From Pavlovales sp. CCMP2436 (Eukaryota > Haptophyta > Pavlovophyceae > Pavlovales): a DNA stretch of 39,222 bases. The notes under the pieces were generated by a model. That model saw only the letters and a program-made list of their open reading frames with translations. It was not told the origin of the DNA and did not search any database. Made by a program: the position numbers and the translations under genes. The DNA is taken from contig MU631744.1 in the NCBI GenBank assembly GCA_026770615.1, positions 12,315 to 51,536 on the forward strand. The letters are read 5' to 3'. Every line of letters starts with the position of its first letter. Within the stretch, counting starts at the first letter, position 1. This document shows, in pieces, positions 9,883-19,202 of this stretch.

Positions 9883-11509
9883 TTAAGGCATCATGCTGGC
9901 CGGCAGGAGGGGCAGCCCCTTGGCGTTGAAGGCGACACTGGCGGGCAGCGCATCCATCCGCTTCACCCACGCCTCGAGCAGCGGGTAAGCAGCTGGCTCG
10001 GCGAGGGTGAGCACCATCTTGAGGAAGGAATATCCTGGTTATCATTTGGGGGGTGTGTGTGAGGGGGGNNNNNNNNNNNNNNNNNNNNNNNNNNNNNNNN
10101 NNNNNNNNNNNNNNNNNNNNNNNNNNNNNNNNNNNNNNNNNNNNNNNNNNNNNNNNNNNNNNNNNNNNNNNNNNNNNNNNNNNNNNNNNNNNNNNNNNNN
10201 NNNNNNNNNNNNNNNNNNNNNNNNNNNNNNNNNNNNNNNNNNNNNNNNNNNNNNNNNNNNNNNNNNNNNNNNNNNNNNNNNNNNNNNNNNNNNNNNNNNN
10301 NNNNNNNNNNNNNNNNNNNNNNNNNNNNNNNNNNNNNNNNNNNNNNNNNNNNNNNNNNNNNNNNNNNNNNNNNNNNNNNNNNNNNNNNNNNNNNNNNNNN
10401 NNNNNNNNNNNNNNNNNNNNNNNNNNNNNNNNNNNNNNNNNNNNNNNNNNNNNNNNNNNNNNNNNNNNNNNNNNNNNNNNNNNNNNNNNNNNNNNNNNNN
10501 NNNNNNNNNNNNNNNNNNNNNNNNNNNNNNNNNNNNNNNNNNNNNNNNNNNNNNNNNNNNNNNNNNNNNNNNNNNNNNNNNNNNNNNNNNNNNNNNNNNN
10601 NNNNNNNNNNNNNNNNNNNNNNNNNNNNNNNNNNNNNNNNNNNNNNNNNNNNNNNNNNNNNNNNNNNNNNNNNNNNNNNNNNNNNNNNNNNNNNNNNNNN
10701 NNNNNNNNNNNNNNNNNNNNNNNNNNNNNNNNNNNNNNNNNNNNNNNNNNNNNNNNNNNNNNNNNNNNNNNNNNNNNNNNNNNNNNNNNNNNNNNNNNNN
10801 NNNNNNNNNNNNNNNNNNNNNNNNNNNNNNNNNNNNNNNNNNNNNNNNNNNNNNNNNNNNNNNNNNNNNNNNNNNNNNNNNNNNNNNNNNNNNNNNNNNN
10901 NNNNNNNNNNNNNNNNNNNNNNNNNNNNNNNNNNNNNNNNNNNNNNNNNNNNNNNNNNNNNNNNNNNNNNNNNNNNNNNNNNNNNNNNNNNNNNNNNNNN
11001 NNNNNNNNNNNNNNNNNNNNNNNNNNNNNNNNNNNNNNNNNNNNNNNNNNNNNNNNNNNNNNNCTAGGGGGGGCTAGGGGCTAGTGCTAGGGCTAGGGAC
11101 GAGGGGCGAGGTGCAGACTGAGCGCCACCTGCATCGCCTGAGCCTCTCCGGCCGGTGTGATCGGCCAGAGACCGAGCTCCTTGCCAAGCTGCTGGTGGAT
11201 GGCCTGCGACTGCGACAGCACGAGACCATCGGGGAATTCGACGAAGGGCACGGCGAAGCAGCCCTTGGCGCTGGTGAACGAGGCGGGGACGTCGGCTACC
11301 GGCTTGATCGTGTAATCGCAACCGGCGAACTCAAGCATCCGCATGATGGCGTCGGCGCGACCGGTGAAGGCCTTGCACGCGCCATGGTAGTAAAGGATCG
11401 TGCCATGCGGCAGCTCGCGCTTGGACGCGGGGGCCAGCTTGATGATGAGGAACGCCGCGGCTGCGCCCACGGCCGCCGTAATCGCCAACGTGGGCAGGTC
11501 AGCGTTCAT
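9883..11509 (-). CDS. Glutathione S-transferase-like protein, interrupted by an assembly gap
   Basis: The N-terminal exon (ATG at 11,509, running to near 11,130) begins with a hydrophobic segment (LAITAAVGAAAAFLIIKLA) that looks like a membrane anchor. A thioredoxin-like GST N-domain follows: ILYYHGACKAF, then a glutathione-site segment AVPFVEFPDGLVLSQSQAI, where VPF..F.DG..L.QS.AI is the classic pattern. The exon probably ends at CAG/GTGGCG near 11,133. After the gap, minus-strand 10,050-9,883 encodes a plausible last exon (LKMVLTLAEPAAYPLLEAWV, ending LLPASMMP and stop), like the end of the alpha-helical GST C-domain. The middle exons lie inside the gap. Conjugation of glutathione to electrophiles is the family role; a membrane-anchored GST is inferred from the N-terminus. 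Confidence 0.75.
10069..11063. other. Assembly gap (995 N)
   Basis: This is a run of unknown bases. It is flanked by G-rich low-complexity sequence on both sides (GGGGGGTGTGTGTGAGGGGGG and CTAGGG-like repeats), which probably stopped the assembly. Confidence 0.99.
11064..11100. repeat. CTAGGG-like low-complexity run at the gap edge
   Basis: Irregular repeats of CTAGGG and variants sit against the gap and are likely intronic in the GST-like gene. Confidence 0.6.
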
Positions 11510-11799
11510 CCCTGACAAGGGGAGTGCAGAGTTCGAGTGGCTGGAGATGAGATGCAGCTTGGAACGTTCTGGAATCGAAATCGGCGCTTAAAACTGTAAC
11601 CCTTTTAATTAACCTGCAGAAATCCTGAACCAAGTTCAATGGAGCTCGTCTCCTCTGACCAAATCGTGCGCATTCTGCGCGCGCGGGTCCCGCGCGCGAG
11701 CGAGCGCCAGTTCGCGACTCATCGTCTACGATGACACACGGCGCTACGCGCTCCAGCATCCCAGCGGGTTACTACCCGTACCAAAGCCCGGTCTAGACC
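11510..11799. other. Upstream region of the GST-like gene
   Basis: No ORF with recognisable similarity is present. It is presumed to hold the promoter of the minus-strand GST-like gene, but no specific element can be named. Confidence 0.35.
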
Positions 11800-11880
11800 T
11801 AACACCCGGTGCCACATCACCTCATCCGGTGCCCCATCACCTCATCCGTGCCGCCTCGCACTCATACGCCCGGTGCCCCA
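11800..11880 (+). repeat. Short tandem repeats of a GGTGCCCCATCACCTCATCC unit
   Basis: About three to four degenerate copies with a period near 20-21 bp lead into the 60-bp minisatellite. Confidence 0.65.
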
Positions 11881-12170
11881 TCACCGCTGTCGATGCTCAT
11901 GCATCTCAACTCGCGCTTAACGCACGGACTGGGGCTATGCCACCACGACACGATGCACATGCATCTCGACTCGCGCTTAACGCACGGACCGGGGCTATGC
12001 CACCACGACACGATGCTCATGCATCTCGACTCGCGCTTAGCGCTCGGACCGGTGCTATGCCACCACGACACGATGCTCATGCATCTCGACTCGCGCTCAG
12101 CGCACGGAACGGGGCCATGCCGCCAACACACGATGCTCATGTATCTTGACTCGCGCCTAGCGCACTGACT
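11881..12170 (+). repeat. 60-bp minisatellite, nearly five copies
   Basis: The unit repeats exactly every 60 bases, with phase conserved at 11,941, 12,001, 12,061 and 12,121. It contains CACCACGACACGATG, CTCATGCATCTCGACTCGCG and TTAACGCACGGACCGGGGC. Because 60 is a multiple of three, ORFs run through it on both strands, but the peptides look like repeat translation. Degenerate copies trail to about 12,330. Confidence 0.85.
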
Positions 12171-13097
12171 AAACGGACGGATGCTCACGCCCCCCGATAT
12201 GCACCTAGCGCACTGACTTCATTAAAGACGCCCAAGAATATCAACACGGGCCTGACGCACTGACTGTGCGATCCGGTGCTCACGCATCTCGACAAGCGTC
12301 TAGAGCTCTGACCGGTACTCCACCTGCAAGAACCTATGATTACGCATTTCGATTTGCGCCTAGTACTTAGCTCCCTGACCGGCTGTGATACGCCACCAAA
12401 GTCCAAAGATGACGAAAGATTTGGAAATGGATTGGACCATCGTCAAAAAAGGCCGTACTTTCAGGGACAAGTGCTCCGCAGACCTCGTAACACCGCTAAG
12501 CTTGAATAAGTTATCAACTCGAGAATGTAATCCTAGTCCCTGCTATACTTATAGCTATTGCTATAGCTATAGCCATAGATCGCTGATTAGCGTCTACACA
12601 CCGGAAACAAACCTGACCGGTCAGATAAGTAGAGTGACACGCGAGGATCCTAATTCCAAGAGTAGTTAGAGGAGCATACCGTTGTACCAGGGCAAACGTG
12701 GACACAAAATCGATTATAAATTATTGAATTTTTAAATGACGATGAGCGCATCATTTGATCTCGCCGAGCGCTGCAAGTATTTTACGAAACATAATTAGAG
12801 GTTCCGGGGCATCTAATGATATTATAGAATGCTCTTTGAGAGCATGCGGCGGTCAGCTCGTGAGAGTGAGCTGGCTGTCGGTGTGGCGACCGTTCCGAGG
12901 GGTCTGCGGCGCGCGCCGCGGCCAGGCCGAACCTGGGCGGTCTGTCTGCAACCTTCAAACTTTTGAGACCTTTTTAAGTGCGTACAACAAATTCGTCAAG
13001 TTTTTGAGAAGACAGGGAATTATCTTCTCATTCGTCAAGCAGGTGCGGCTAAGAAATGGGGTTTGTGGCACGTCAGCCTATCATCGGACGAGCTTTT
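12171..13097. other. Gene-poor stretch
   Basis: It holds degenerate minisatellite remnants up to about 12,370 and a TATAGC microsatellite at about 12,545-12,580. No gene is supported. Confidence 0.5.
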
Positions 13098-13212
13098 ATT
13101 TGCCTCTTGAGACCCTACCTTCCAAGGCTCAGCTCCGGAGCACGAAATGGCGACAGCATGTACCTTGCCTGTTGAATAGGTTTGAATAGAATCCATCTCA
13201 GGGGTCTAGCCG
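13098..13212 (+). mobile_element. 3' fragment of the MITE-like family
   Basis: This matches the last about 120 bp of copy 1: GCCTCTTGAGACCCTACC, CAAGGCTCAGCTC, TGGCGACAGC, TGTACCTTGCCT and TTGAATAGG, ending CTCAGGGGTCTAGCCG. The 5' part is missing or too diverged to see. Confidence 0.7.
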
Positions 13213-13309
13213 CATATATATTGGAAAGGTAGACCATTCGAATTGTCCAAAATTTTATTGAAATCACCCCTCGGTCACGCCCACGGTGCAGTCAATAGAC
13301 AGCCACGTC

Positions 13310-13500
13310 TTGGTCTCCGTTTCCATCAACACATTCCTTACGCTGACAAATCTAATAAAAAGTAATAAATATCTAGTGAATCTAATAAAAAACTAATAAA
13401 ATCTAATAAATACTGATAAATGAATAAACATACTTATATTTTACGGTACTATGGTACGGTGCCCGTACATTATCGTATATTTATATTAATGTAGGGGGTT
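13310..13500. repeat. AT-rich array of TAATAAA / CTAATAAAA units
   Basis: Short units of the TCTAATAAA type are followed by a block similar to the unit repeated in the viral terminal region at about 14,200-14,290. This suggests related terminal sequence outside the clear terminal repeat. Confidence 0.45.
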
Positions 13501-13559
13501 CGGGCTGGCGGTACGTTTCAAGTTCAAGTCAGGCTGATCTTAGCGCTCCGACGCAGGCT

Positions 13560-14140
13560 CCTACGCGCTACGCCGAAGTGGGGAGCTAGTAGAAGTGGTG
13601 GATGATGAGGAAGCCGAAAACAAAGCGATGGAGTCGCTGCGCAACGCGGGGCCGCCCGACAGTGCGCGAGCAAGCGAGTCCATTGGTGATCCCAGCGGTG
13701 ACATATCGATGGGAAGCGATGGGGTTTTGGATGTCGAGAACTCGTTTGCGCATGCAGGGCGCGGGCCGCAGCGCGGGGGCGCGGTGGAAGGACTGGTTGA
13801 AGAGGGAGCCGAGACGTCGAGCGCGAGCGAGTCCACTTGATGGCGGGTTTGGGGTTTGAATGCCGTGAACTTGTTCGCACGTGCAGGGCGCGGGCCGCCG
13901 TGCGGGGGCGCGGTGGAAGGACTAGTTGAAGAAGAAGCCGAAGGAGCCAAACCAGGCAACGCGAGGCCGTCCAGCCGAGCGCGAGCGAGCGAGTTCATTG
14001 GTGGTCTCACCGTCGGCGTGTCGCTAGGAAGCGACGGGGTTTTGAATGCCGTGAACTCGTTCGCGCGTGCGGGGCGCGGACTGTAGCGCGGGGGCGCGTT
14101 GGAAGGACTGGTTGAAGAAGGAGCCGAAGGAGCCGAGATT
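13560..14140. repeat. GC-rich degenerate tandem repeat, about three units
   Basis: A block containing GTGAACTCGTTCGCGCGTGC, GCGCGGGCCGC and GCGGTGGAAGGACT, with GGTTGAAGA and GAGCC, recurs near 13,738, 13,865 and 14,050. Intervening GCGAGTTCATTGGTGGT segments are present in some units. Long ORFs cross it on both strands but give Ser/Pro/Ala low-complexity peptides. It lies between two AT-rich viral-terminus-like stretches. Confidence 0.6.
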
Positions 14141-14374
14141 ATATAATCTCTTACCATTATGGTATGAATAATTTGTGGTTTATTGATATTTTGCGTAGAT
14201 TTTATTAGATTTGTCAGTACTCTGATAAACACTAATAAACATTGGTAAATGATTTTAAACCTTATTATGTACGGCATGGTGATGTGTGAATTTATGTATA
14301 AGCCGTATCGACGCAGTCGTGAGAAGGTTCTACTGAATGCTTTTAACATTGGTAAAATTTATTAAAACATTATT

Positions 14375-14628
14375 ATATACCGCATAATGTCGTTAGTACC
14401 TATACAATCGGCGCCCGTGACTACGTCACTGAGAATGCACTACTGAATACTGTTAAACTCTTATAGATACGGTAAAACACTGTTAAACATTGATAAAACA
14501 CATATAAACCTTTTGATGTACGACAGACTGACCTATGAGTCTATGTATAGCCCGTATCGTGTCGCAGACACTAAGAAGATATTGATAAACTCTTATATTC
14601 TCTGATAGATACTTTTATACTCTCGACA
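14375..14628 (+). repeat. Left terminal inverted repeat of the PLV
   Basis: This is the reverse complement of 33,261-33,513 over about 254 bp with few mismatches, from ATATACCGCATAATGTCG to ACTCTCGACA. Within it, two diverged units can be aligned (about 14,375-14,470 and 14,515-14,610), each with a TAAAC..TT-ATGTACGNC...CCGTATCG-type core. A third related unit lies just outside at about 14,230-14,345. Confidence 0.88.
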
Positions 14629-14702
14629 GTATCGTATGGCGCTCGTCAAGGGTCGCCCGTGCGACGCATGTCGCTTGCCGGTGCTTAATAGGTCTATCGT
14701 AA

Positions 14703-14857
14703 CATCCAAAAAAATCCAAAATCCAAAAATCCAACCTTAAATGAAACTTTCTATATAATTTTTTATAATTTTTTCCTATTTTAGTTTTTTCAATTTTGAA
14801 ATTTGGAAATGTTTCATTTAAGCTTGGATTTTTGGTTTTTTTGGTTTTTTTTGGATG
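14703..14857. repeat. Fold-back element, about 155 bp
   Basis: The left arm 14,703-14,748 (CATCC, A-rich, then CCTTAAATGAAAC) pairs with the right arm 14,808-14,857 (GTTTCATTTAAG, T-rich, then GGATG). The arms are about 46-50 bp and the AT-rich loop about 60 bp. It could be a small MITE or a cruciform-forming structure next to the viral terminus. Confidence 0.8.
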
Positions 14858-14888
14858 TTTCTCTTTCTCTCCTTCTATAATGTTTATA

Positions 14889-15390
14889 TTATATATATGT
14901 GGCCCGAACGCCAGCATCGGCCCGATCGAGGCCAAGCTCAACACCGTCAAGCCGATCCGCGGGATCGTCATCGACGCTTTCGGTGAGGTCAGCGCCGATA
15001 CGCACTCGCTCGTCAAAGAAATCGCGGCGCAGGGAGGCCGCAAGATGTACGCGCTGATGGGCGTGAGTCCGATGGAGGCGGCCGCGCGCATAAAAAAGCA
15101 ACTCATCGACACGATCGGTACGATCGCGGCACGCGGCCATGCGCAGCTGCTGCTCGCGCGCTTGAGCGCGCTGGCCCCGATCGCTGCCCAGCGTGGGAAC
15201 ACGACAAACAGCAACCAGCAGATCATCTCCCTAAACGCCCTTGCCCGGGCACACTACCGGAGATCCATCGGCACGCGCGGTGGCGCCCAAGCCAGCGCAG
15301 CCGACTAAGGCACGCAGCAGGCAATGGGCGACGCAGCGCTCAGACCAGCACAACATTCAGAACAGTCAGACGCCAGCTTGAATCCCTATC
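14889..15390 (+). mobile_element. 5'-truncated retroelement, 3' coding end plus tail, copy 2
   Basis: This GC-rich island in the AT-rich block encodes an open frame that ends at TAA near 15,306-15,308 (GIVIDAFGEVSADTH, then RKMYALMGVSP, ending GGAQASAAD). A GC-rich 3' untranslated tail follows, ending in GAATCCCTATCAGTA. The ORF resembles, by overall pattern only, the C-terminal region of retrotransposon polyproteins in protists. Identity as a retroelement rests mainly on four copies that share one 3' end with variable 5' truncation. AT-rich sequence on both sides (ATATATAT) hides any target duplication. It probably displaced or truncated the start of the small gene at 15,554. Confidence 0.6.
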
Positions 15391-15553
15391 AGTAAATATA
15401 TATATCTCTTCTCAAAAAACAGTAAATATAGTAGGTATAATAGTAAGTATAACACACACACCAATTTCCTTGGTAGGACAAGTTTCGGCTAAATTTAACG
15501 CAACGATAGGATTGCGTATTTATATAAAAAATTAAAATCTAATATATATATAA

Positions 15554-15718
15554 CTAGCAGTGGCTGAAAAAATAAAATTCATTGAATTTGATGGTATAAA
15601 ATTATTCAACGATGATGTTGATACCTCTAATCAGGTGATCATACAAAAAACAGAAAAACTCGCATGTATAATAATCCAAAAAGCATACCGACAATATATT
15701 CGAAAAAAAATATCATAA
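15554..15718 (+). pseudogene. Small ORF with an IQ-like motif, no ATG start
   Basis: An open frame of about 54 codons follows TAA 15,551-15,553 and ends at TAA 15,716-15,718. It is Lys/Ile-rich and ends in IIIQKAYRQYIRKKIS, which fits the IQ motif (IQ...R....R/K), a calmodulin-type binding helix. No ATG lies in frame before this point, so the 5' end may have been lost when the retroelement at 14,889-15,390 inserted. The only other plus-strand viral genes are the lipase and the coiled-coil gene. Confidence 0.4.
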
Positions 15719-15723
15719 AAATA

Positions 15724-17109
15724 TTATAAATTTACCATGTCTTCGCGATCAAGGTCCTCATTTGAGTACGCTACGGTCATCGTCTGGATTTTATCGGGGT
15801 ATGAAATCCATGTTTTATTCACTGCGTTACTGATACTATTATTGATAACACCCATATGTAATTTTGACGTATTTGTAACTAAAGGCATACTACCGCCAAA
15901 GTTTAACGGATTTACTGTAGTTCTTGCGGTACGATTATCCGATAAGTACATCTTAAAATCCACAATATTGTGAGCTTCCGCATAGCCTTTATATCTTAAT
16001 AAATTATTATTCACACCGCCAGAATAAGACATATCAAAACCGACAGATGTATTTGTCAAAGTTGTCGTAGATTTAGTACCATTAAAATAGAGATCAATTA
16101 CGACTTTATTATCTGAAGCTACAAGGCGATTTATAACGATCTCTATCGATGTCCATGCTGTTGTTGAGAGTAAACCGTCATTACCGCTATATGATGCTGA
16201 AGCATTGAGCTGCGTATAATTACCATTCGCATCGATGAACATATACGAAAGCTTGGAATTGTTGATTCGTAGCATCATGCCACGTGATAAATTCCCTGCT
16301 CCACTACTCATAGTATTGACTCCGAGATCAGTAATTTTAGGAAGCTTTCCTATCGTAAATATTGGCGTATCTTTCGCTGTTGTATTATTTAATTCTATTT
16401 TAAACAACAATCGCATACCTGTAGCGTTTGCTGTTTTACTAGCAATCGATATGAATGTATTCGTTGTAGCAATATTCGCATAAACTGTATACGGATTTAA
16501 CACTTTGATGTAACCGTAGCCTGTTCCCAAAGTAGAATCACTATATAGTGTATCAGTAGTACCAGTCCCTTATCGTATTAATGTTGTAGCTCGACCGCTG
16601 ATATCATTAAGCGTATTATTAAATCGATATTAAATAAATGATGTTACTACGTCAACGATTTCACTCGATAATTCATTAGTACCAAGCCAGGCACGTGGTA
16701 GACCTGCCAAATAATATATTATACAAATCGGTAGTGCTGTGCATGAATTATATCTGAAATTTATCGTGTTTGATAGACCGGCCGATGTCTGTCTTGTATT
16801 TGTCATACTTCTATTGATAGTTTCGTTGACAAAAGTCGGCGGGAGTTGCGAATAATATACGACATTGGTCTCTACTATATAAATTATTGATGTTAAACCG
16901 ATACTACTAGCACCGTCTGGGTAAATTTTTACGTCTGCACCACCTGTCGGTTTAGTCCATCCGATCTTTGCACCATTATCGGAAGCTATAATAGGGGGGT
17001 TACTAAATTGTATTTTAATAGAATCATTAATAACCTTAGCCAAAGCGCCTAATGATGCTAAACCTTTTGCTATGAATTTGAAGAAATTTTCCACGCCTGA
17101 AATATCCAT
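15724..17109 (-). pseudogene. Fibre/lectin-domain protein with two in-frame TAA stops
   Basis: A single minus-strand frame runs from ATG 17,109 (MDISGVENFFKF) to the stop at 15,724-15,726. It is interrupted in frame by TAA near 16,630 and again near 16,570, with no frame change. Without the stops it would be about 460 residues. The N-terminal 150 residues are unrecognised, with a hydrophobic N-terminal helix. The C-terminal 270 residues look like a concanavalin/LamG-type beta-sandwich: alternating hydrophobic strands, TGMRLLFKIELN, WTSIEIVINRL and KVVIDLYFNG. The same fold type recurs in the neighbouring fibre genes. A role in host-surface binding by virions is inferred from fold and position. 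Confidence 0.55.
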
Positions 17110-17121
17110 TTTTAAACCGTC

Positions 17122-17544
17122 TTAACTTAACTGCGAAGTGATAAGAATATCAAATATAATTGTAAGCGCACTTTGTCCGATGGTTAAAGTCTGATTTGAA
17201 TCACCGTACGTAAGCAGATGTCCAAACGCCACAGAATCAGAACAAGTTAAGTAAATACCCATAGAATAATCATTTACTGGAACGATAACATCTAAACTTG
17301 CACCATCTTCTCGTGAATTTGCGTTTGTAACACTTTCATTATATGGGATAGCAAAATATAACGAAGGACTATGTAATACTAAATTTGGCCCGACAAGATT
17401 GTTTAATTCTGTACCGCTTTTATATAATAGAGTTATTGGTTTAGTAGGACGAATATACGGCGCTAATATTTTATATTTTTTAGAATAACTCAAATATTTA
17501 GTTGATAATCTATTTGAAGTTACGAATTTTCTCCACATTTTCAC
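17122..17544 (-). CDS. Unrecognised viral protein, about 139 residues
   Basis: The first ATG lies at or just inside 17,544. The protein is mixed polar/hydrophobic and beta-rich in appearance (SLYFAIPYNESV, LDVIVPVNDYSMGIYL). Its stop lies four codons upstream of the next gene's ATG in the same frame, so the pair may be co-transcribed or may once have been one frame. It sits in the fibre cluster, so a structural role is likely, but no family is recognised. Confidence 0.5.
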   Translation of the reverse strand: MKMWRKFVTSNRLSTKYLSYSKKYKILAPYIRPTKPITLLYKSGTELNNLVGPNLVLHSPSLYFAIPYNESVTNANSREDGASLDVIVPVNDYSMGIYLTCSDSVAFGHLLTYGDSNQTLTIGQSALTIIFDILITSQLS

Positions 17545-17645
17545 ATTTGTTAAACTCGCGTTTGACGTATATTTTTTAGATTCAATTTAATATTATATTT
17601 TCCGATTATATTAATAGGTTTTGCTAGCTGAACACTTGCAGAATT

Positions 17646-18101
17646 TCAATTTATATACACCGTTAAAAATCTCGTTCTAGAAATGCTAAAATTGAATCGA
17701 GTCACTGCACCAAGCACGTAATCGACGTTATCAATAATGAGATAATCTAATCCTGTTGAAGTGTTTGATGTATTGATATCGCAATTTACTGAAGTTGTTC
17801 CCGGAATATTTTGGAAATCAAAACTTAAACCTCTGATAAATTCCAGTTCGCTTGGCATCGGGCTGTCCAATATTGTAGCAAAACCGATTGATAGAATGAA
17901 ATCGTATGTATATTGTACTACGGTATCGTTAATATATATATACGAAATTCTATAATCTTTTACGTCAAACCGGTTAAAATATCGTAATGCAAACTGGACA
18001 TTTACATTATCATCGATAGTAAAATTCTCGAATTTAATTGATTGTAAATATGTGCTATCGGGATAGATTACGGCATTGGTTGTAGTTGTTGGGCTTGGAA
18101 G
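17646..18101 (-). pseudogene. Fibre-cluster fragment, open about 150 codons without an ATG
   Basis: The frame is open from just after a TGA at 18,102-18,104 to the TAA at 17,646. It encodes a beta-rich sequence (NVNVQFALRYFNRFD, YRISYIYINDTVV, GTTSVNCDINTS). There is no good start codon near its beginning, which suggests a piece of a larger fibre or lectin-like gene cut by frameshifts. No family assignment is possible. Confidence 0.45.
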
Positions 18102-18205
18102 TCATAAAACTGGATATAAATATAGTATTTATGATAATGTAATGTCCAGTTTTCATTACGATATTTTACAATATCTATCGATTTTATTAGTAATGACTAA
18201 CACAT

Positions 18206-19047
18206 TTATGATAATGTTTTAGTCATAAATGTATTTGTTGGGCCTAAAACGTCATAAAGCGATGCTAAGCTACCTTTGAACCATGCCGTCGGCGGTATCG
18301 AATTATTTGTTAAAGCTAAAACGCTACTTAATAAAATATTCGGTTTGCTTATTAACGATGCTCTTATTAAAACACTATCGTAATTATTAAGAAAATTCAG
18401 ATATGAGTTATTGATAGTTTGAATCCAGAAATCCACATATTTTTGTGTTTGTTTAACAATCAACAAATTCATGGGTGGATCGATAGCATCTAAACGACGA
18501 TTTTCGATATCGCTAGATGTTATCGTATCATTTAACCATATTTTTATGTTAGATAAATAAGGACTGTCGTCATATACACCGTATATTCGAAATTTATACC
18601 AATCTGTTGACACCCATCCCCAATCGAATGAAATAATTGCATACCCTCCAAATGACAAAGAAGTTAAGACTCCATCAATCCAACAGCTCGATGTAAACGA
18701 TGATTTTGGTATTTGAATTATAATATTTGTCCATTTTGTAACGCTCAAAGATGCTATACTTGTCGAACTGTAATATGTGCTTCGTGTTCCATTCGGTTCG
18801 CAAAATACAAAATGGAAGCTGTTATTTGATAAAATACTAAAATTTAAACCTGTACCAATGAATCGAATTAGGTCCTTGTGGATAAGATGTATTGGCTAAA
18901 GAACCAATTGACCAGGCTACGGATGTCTGATTTGTACCCAAAGTATTTAAATTTACATCGAAAGACATCGTGAACCCAGTGCCGCCTGATGATGAAGCGA
19001 TTATCGGCCTAATACTCGAAGTTGCCGTATTCCTTGTAATAACAGAT
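18206..19047 (-). pseudogene. Lectin-like domain fragment downstream of the 31-bp repeats
   Basis: Minus-strand frames in this stretch encode a beta-sandwich-like domain in two pieces. One (about 19,040-18,850) contains TGFTMSFDVNLNTLG and SVAWSIGSL. The other (about 18,880-18,206) contains NSFHFVFCEPNGT, KWTNIIIQIPKSSF and YKFRIYGVYDD. The switch is a one-base frame change near 18,870. The W-based strand pattern matches the domains at 19.2-20 kb and 15.7-16.5 kb. It was probably once continuous with the gene at 19,154-20,350. Confidence 0.5.
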
Positions 19048-19202
19048 AAATCGCACTTCCTTATCCAATCGTTGTTTTAAATCGCACTTCCTTATCCAAT
19101 CGTTGTTTTAAATCGCACTTCCTTATCCAATCGTTGTTTTAAATCGCACTTCCTTATCCAATCGTTGTTTCAAATCGCACTTCCTTATCCAATCGTTGTT
19201 TT
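19048..19202. repeat. Five tandem copies of a 31-bp unit inside a fibre gene
   Basis: The units start at 19,048, 19,079, 19,110, 19,141 and 19,172 and are identical except for one base at 19,171. The length of 31 is not a multiple of three, so each extra copy changes the reading frame. The second unit read on the minus strand supplies the TAA that ends the upstream ORF at 19,154. Confidence 0.95.

Noticed and set aside
10007..11084. Long open frames across the gap
   Set aside because: They consist of unknown bases and have no coding meaning.
11064..11100. CTAGGG repeats as an interstitial telomere
   Set aside because: The units are irregular, very short, and differ from the usual TTAGGG or TTTAGGG; they are better explained as low-complexity sequence at the gap edge.
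11809..12188. His/Leu/Ser-repeat protein ORFs
   Set aside because: They are products of the 60-bp minisatellite, open on both strands, with no conserved start or flanking coding sequence.
13561..14349. 262-codon minus-strand ORF rich in Ser/Pro/Ala
   Set aside because: It is a translation of the GC-rich tandem repeat joined to AT-rich terminal sequence; composition is low complexity and both strands are open.
19048..19202. CRISPR-like array
   Set aside because: The 31-bp units are directly adjacent with no spacers, and the setting is eukaryotic.
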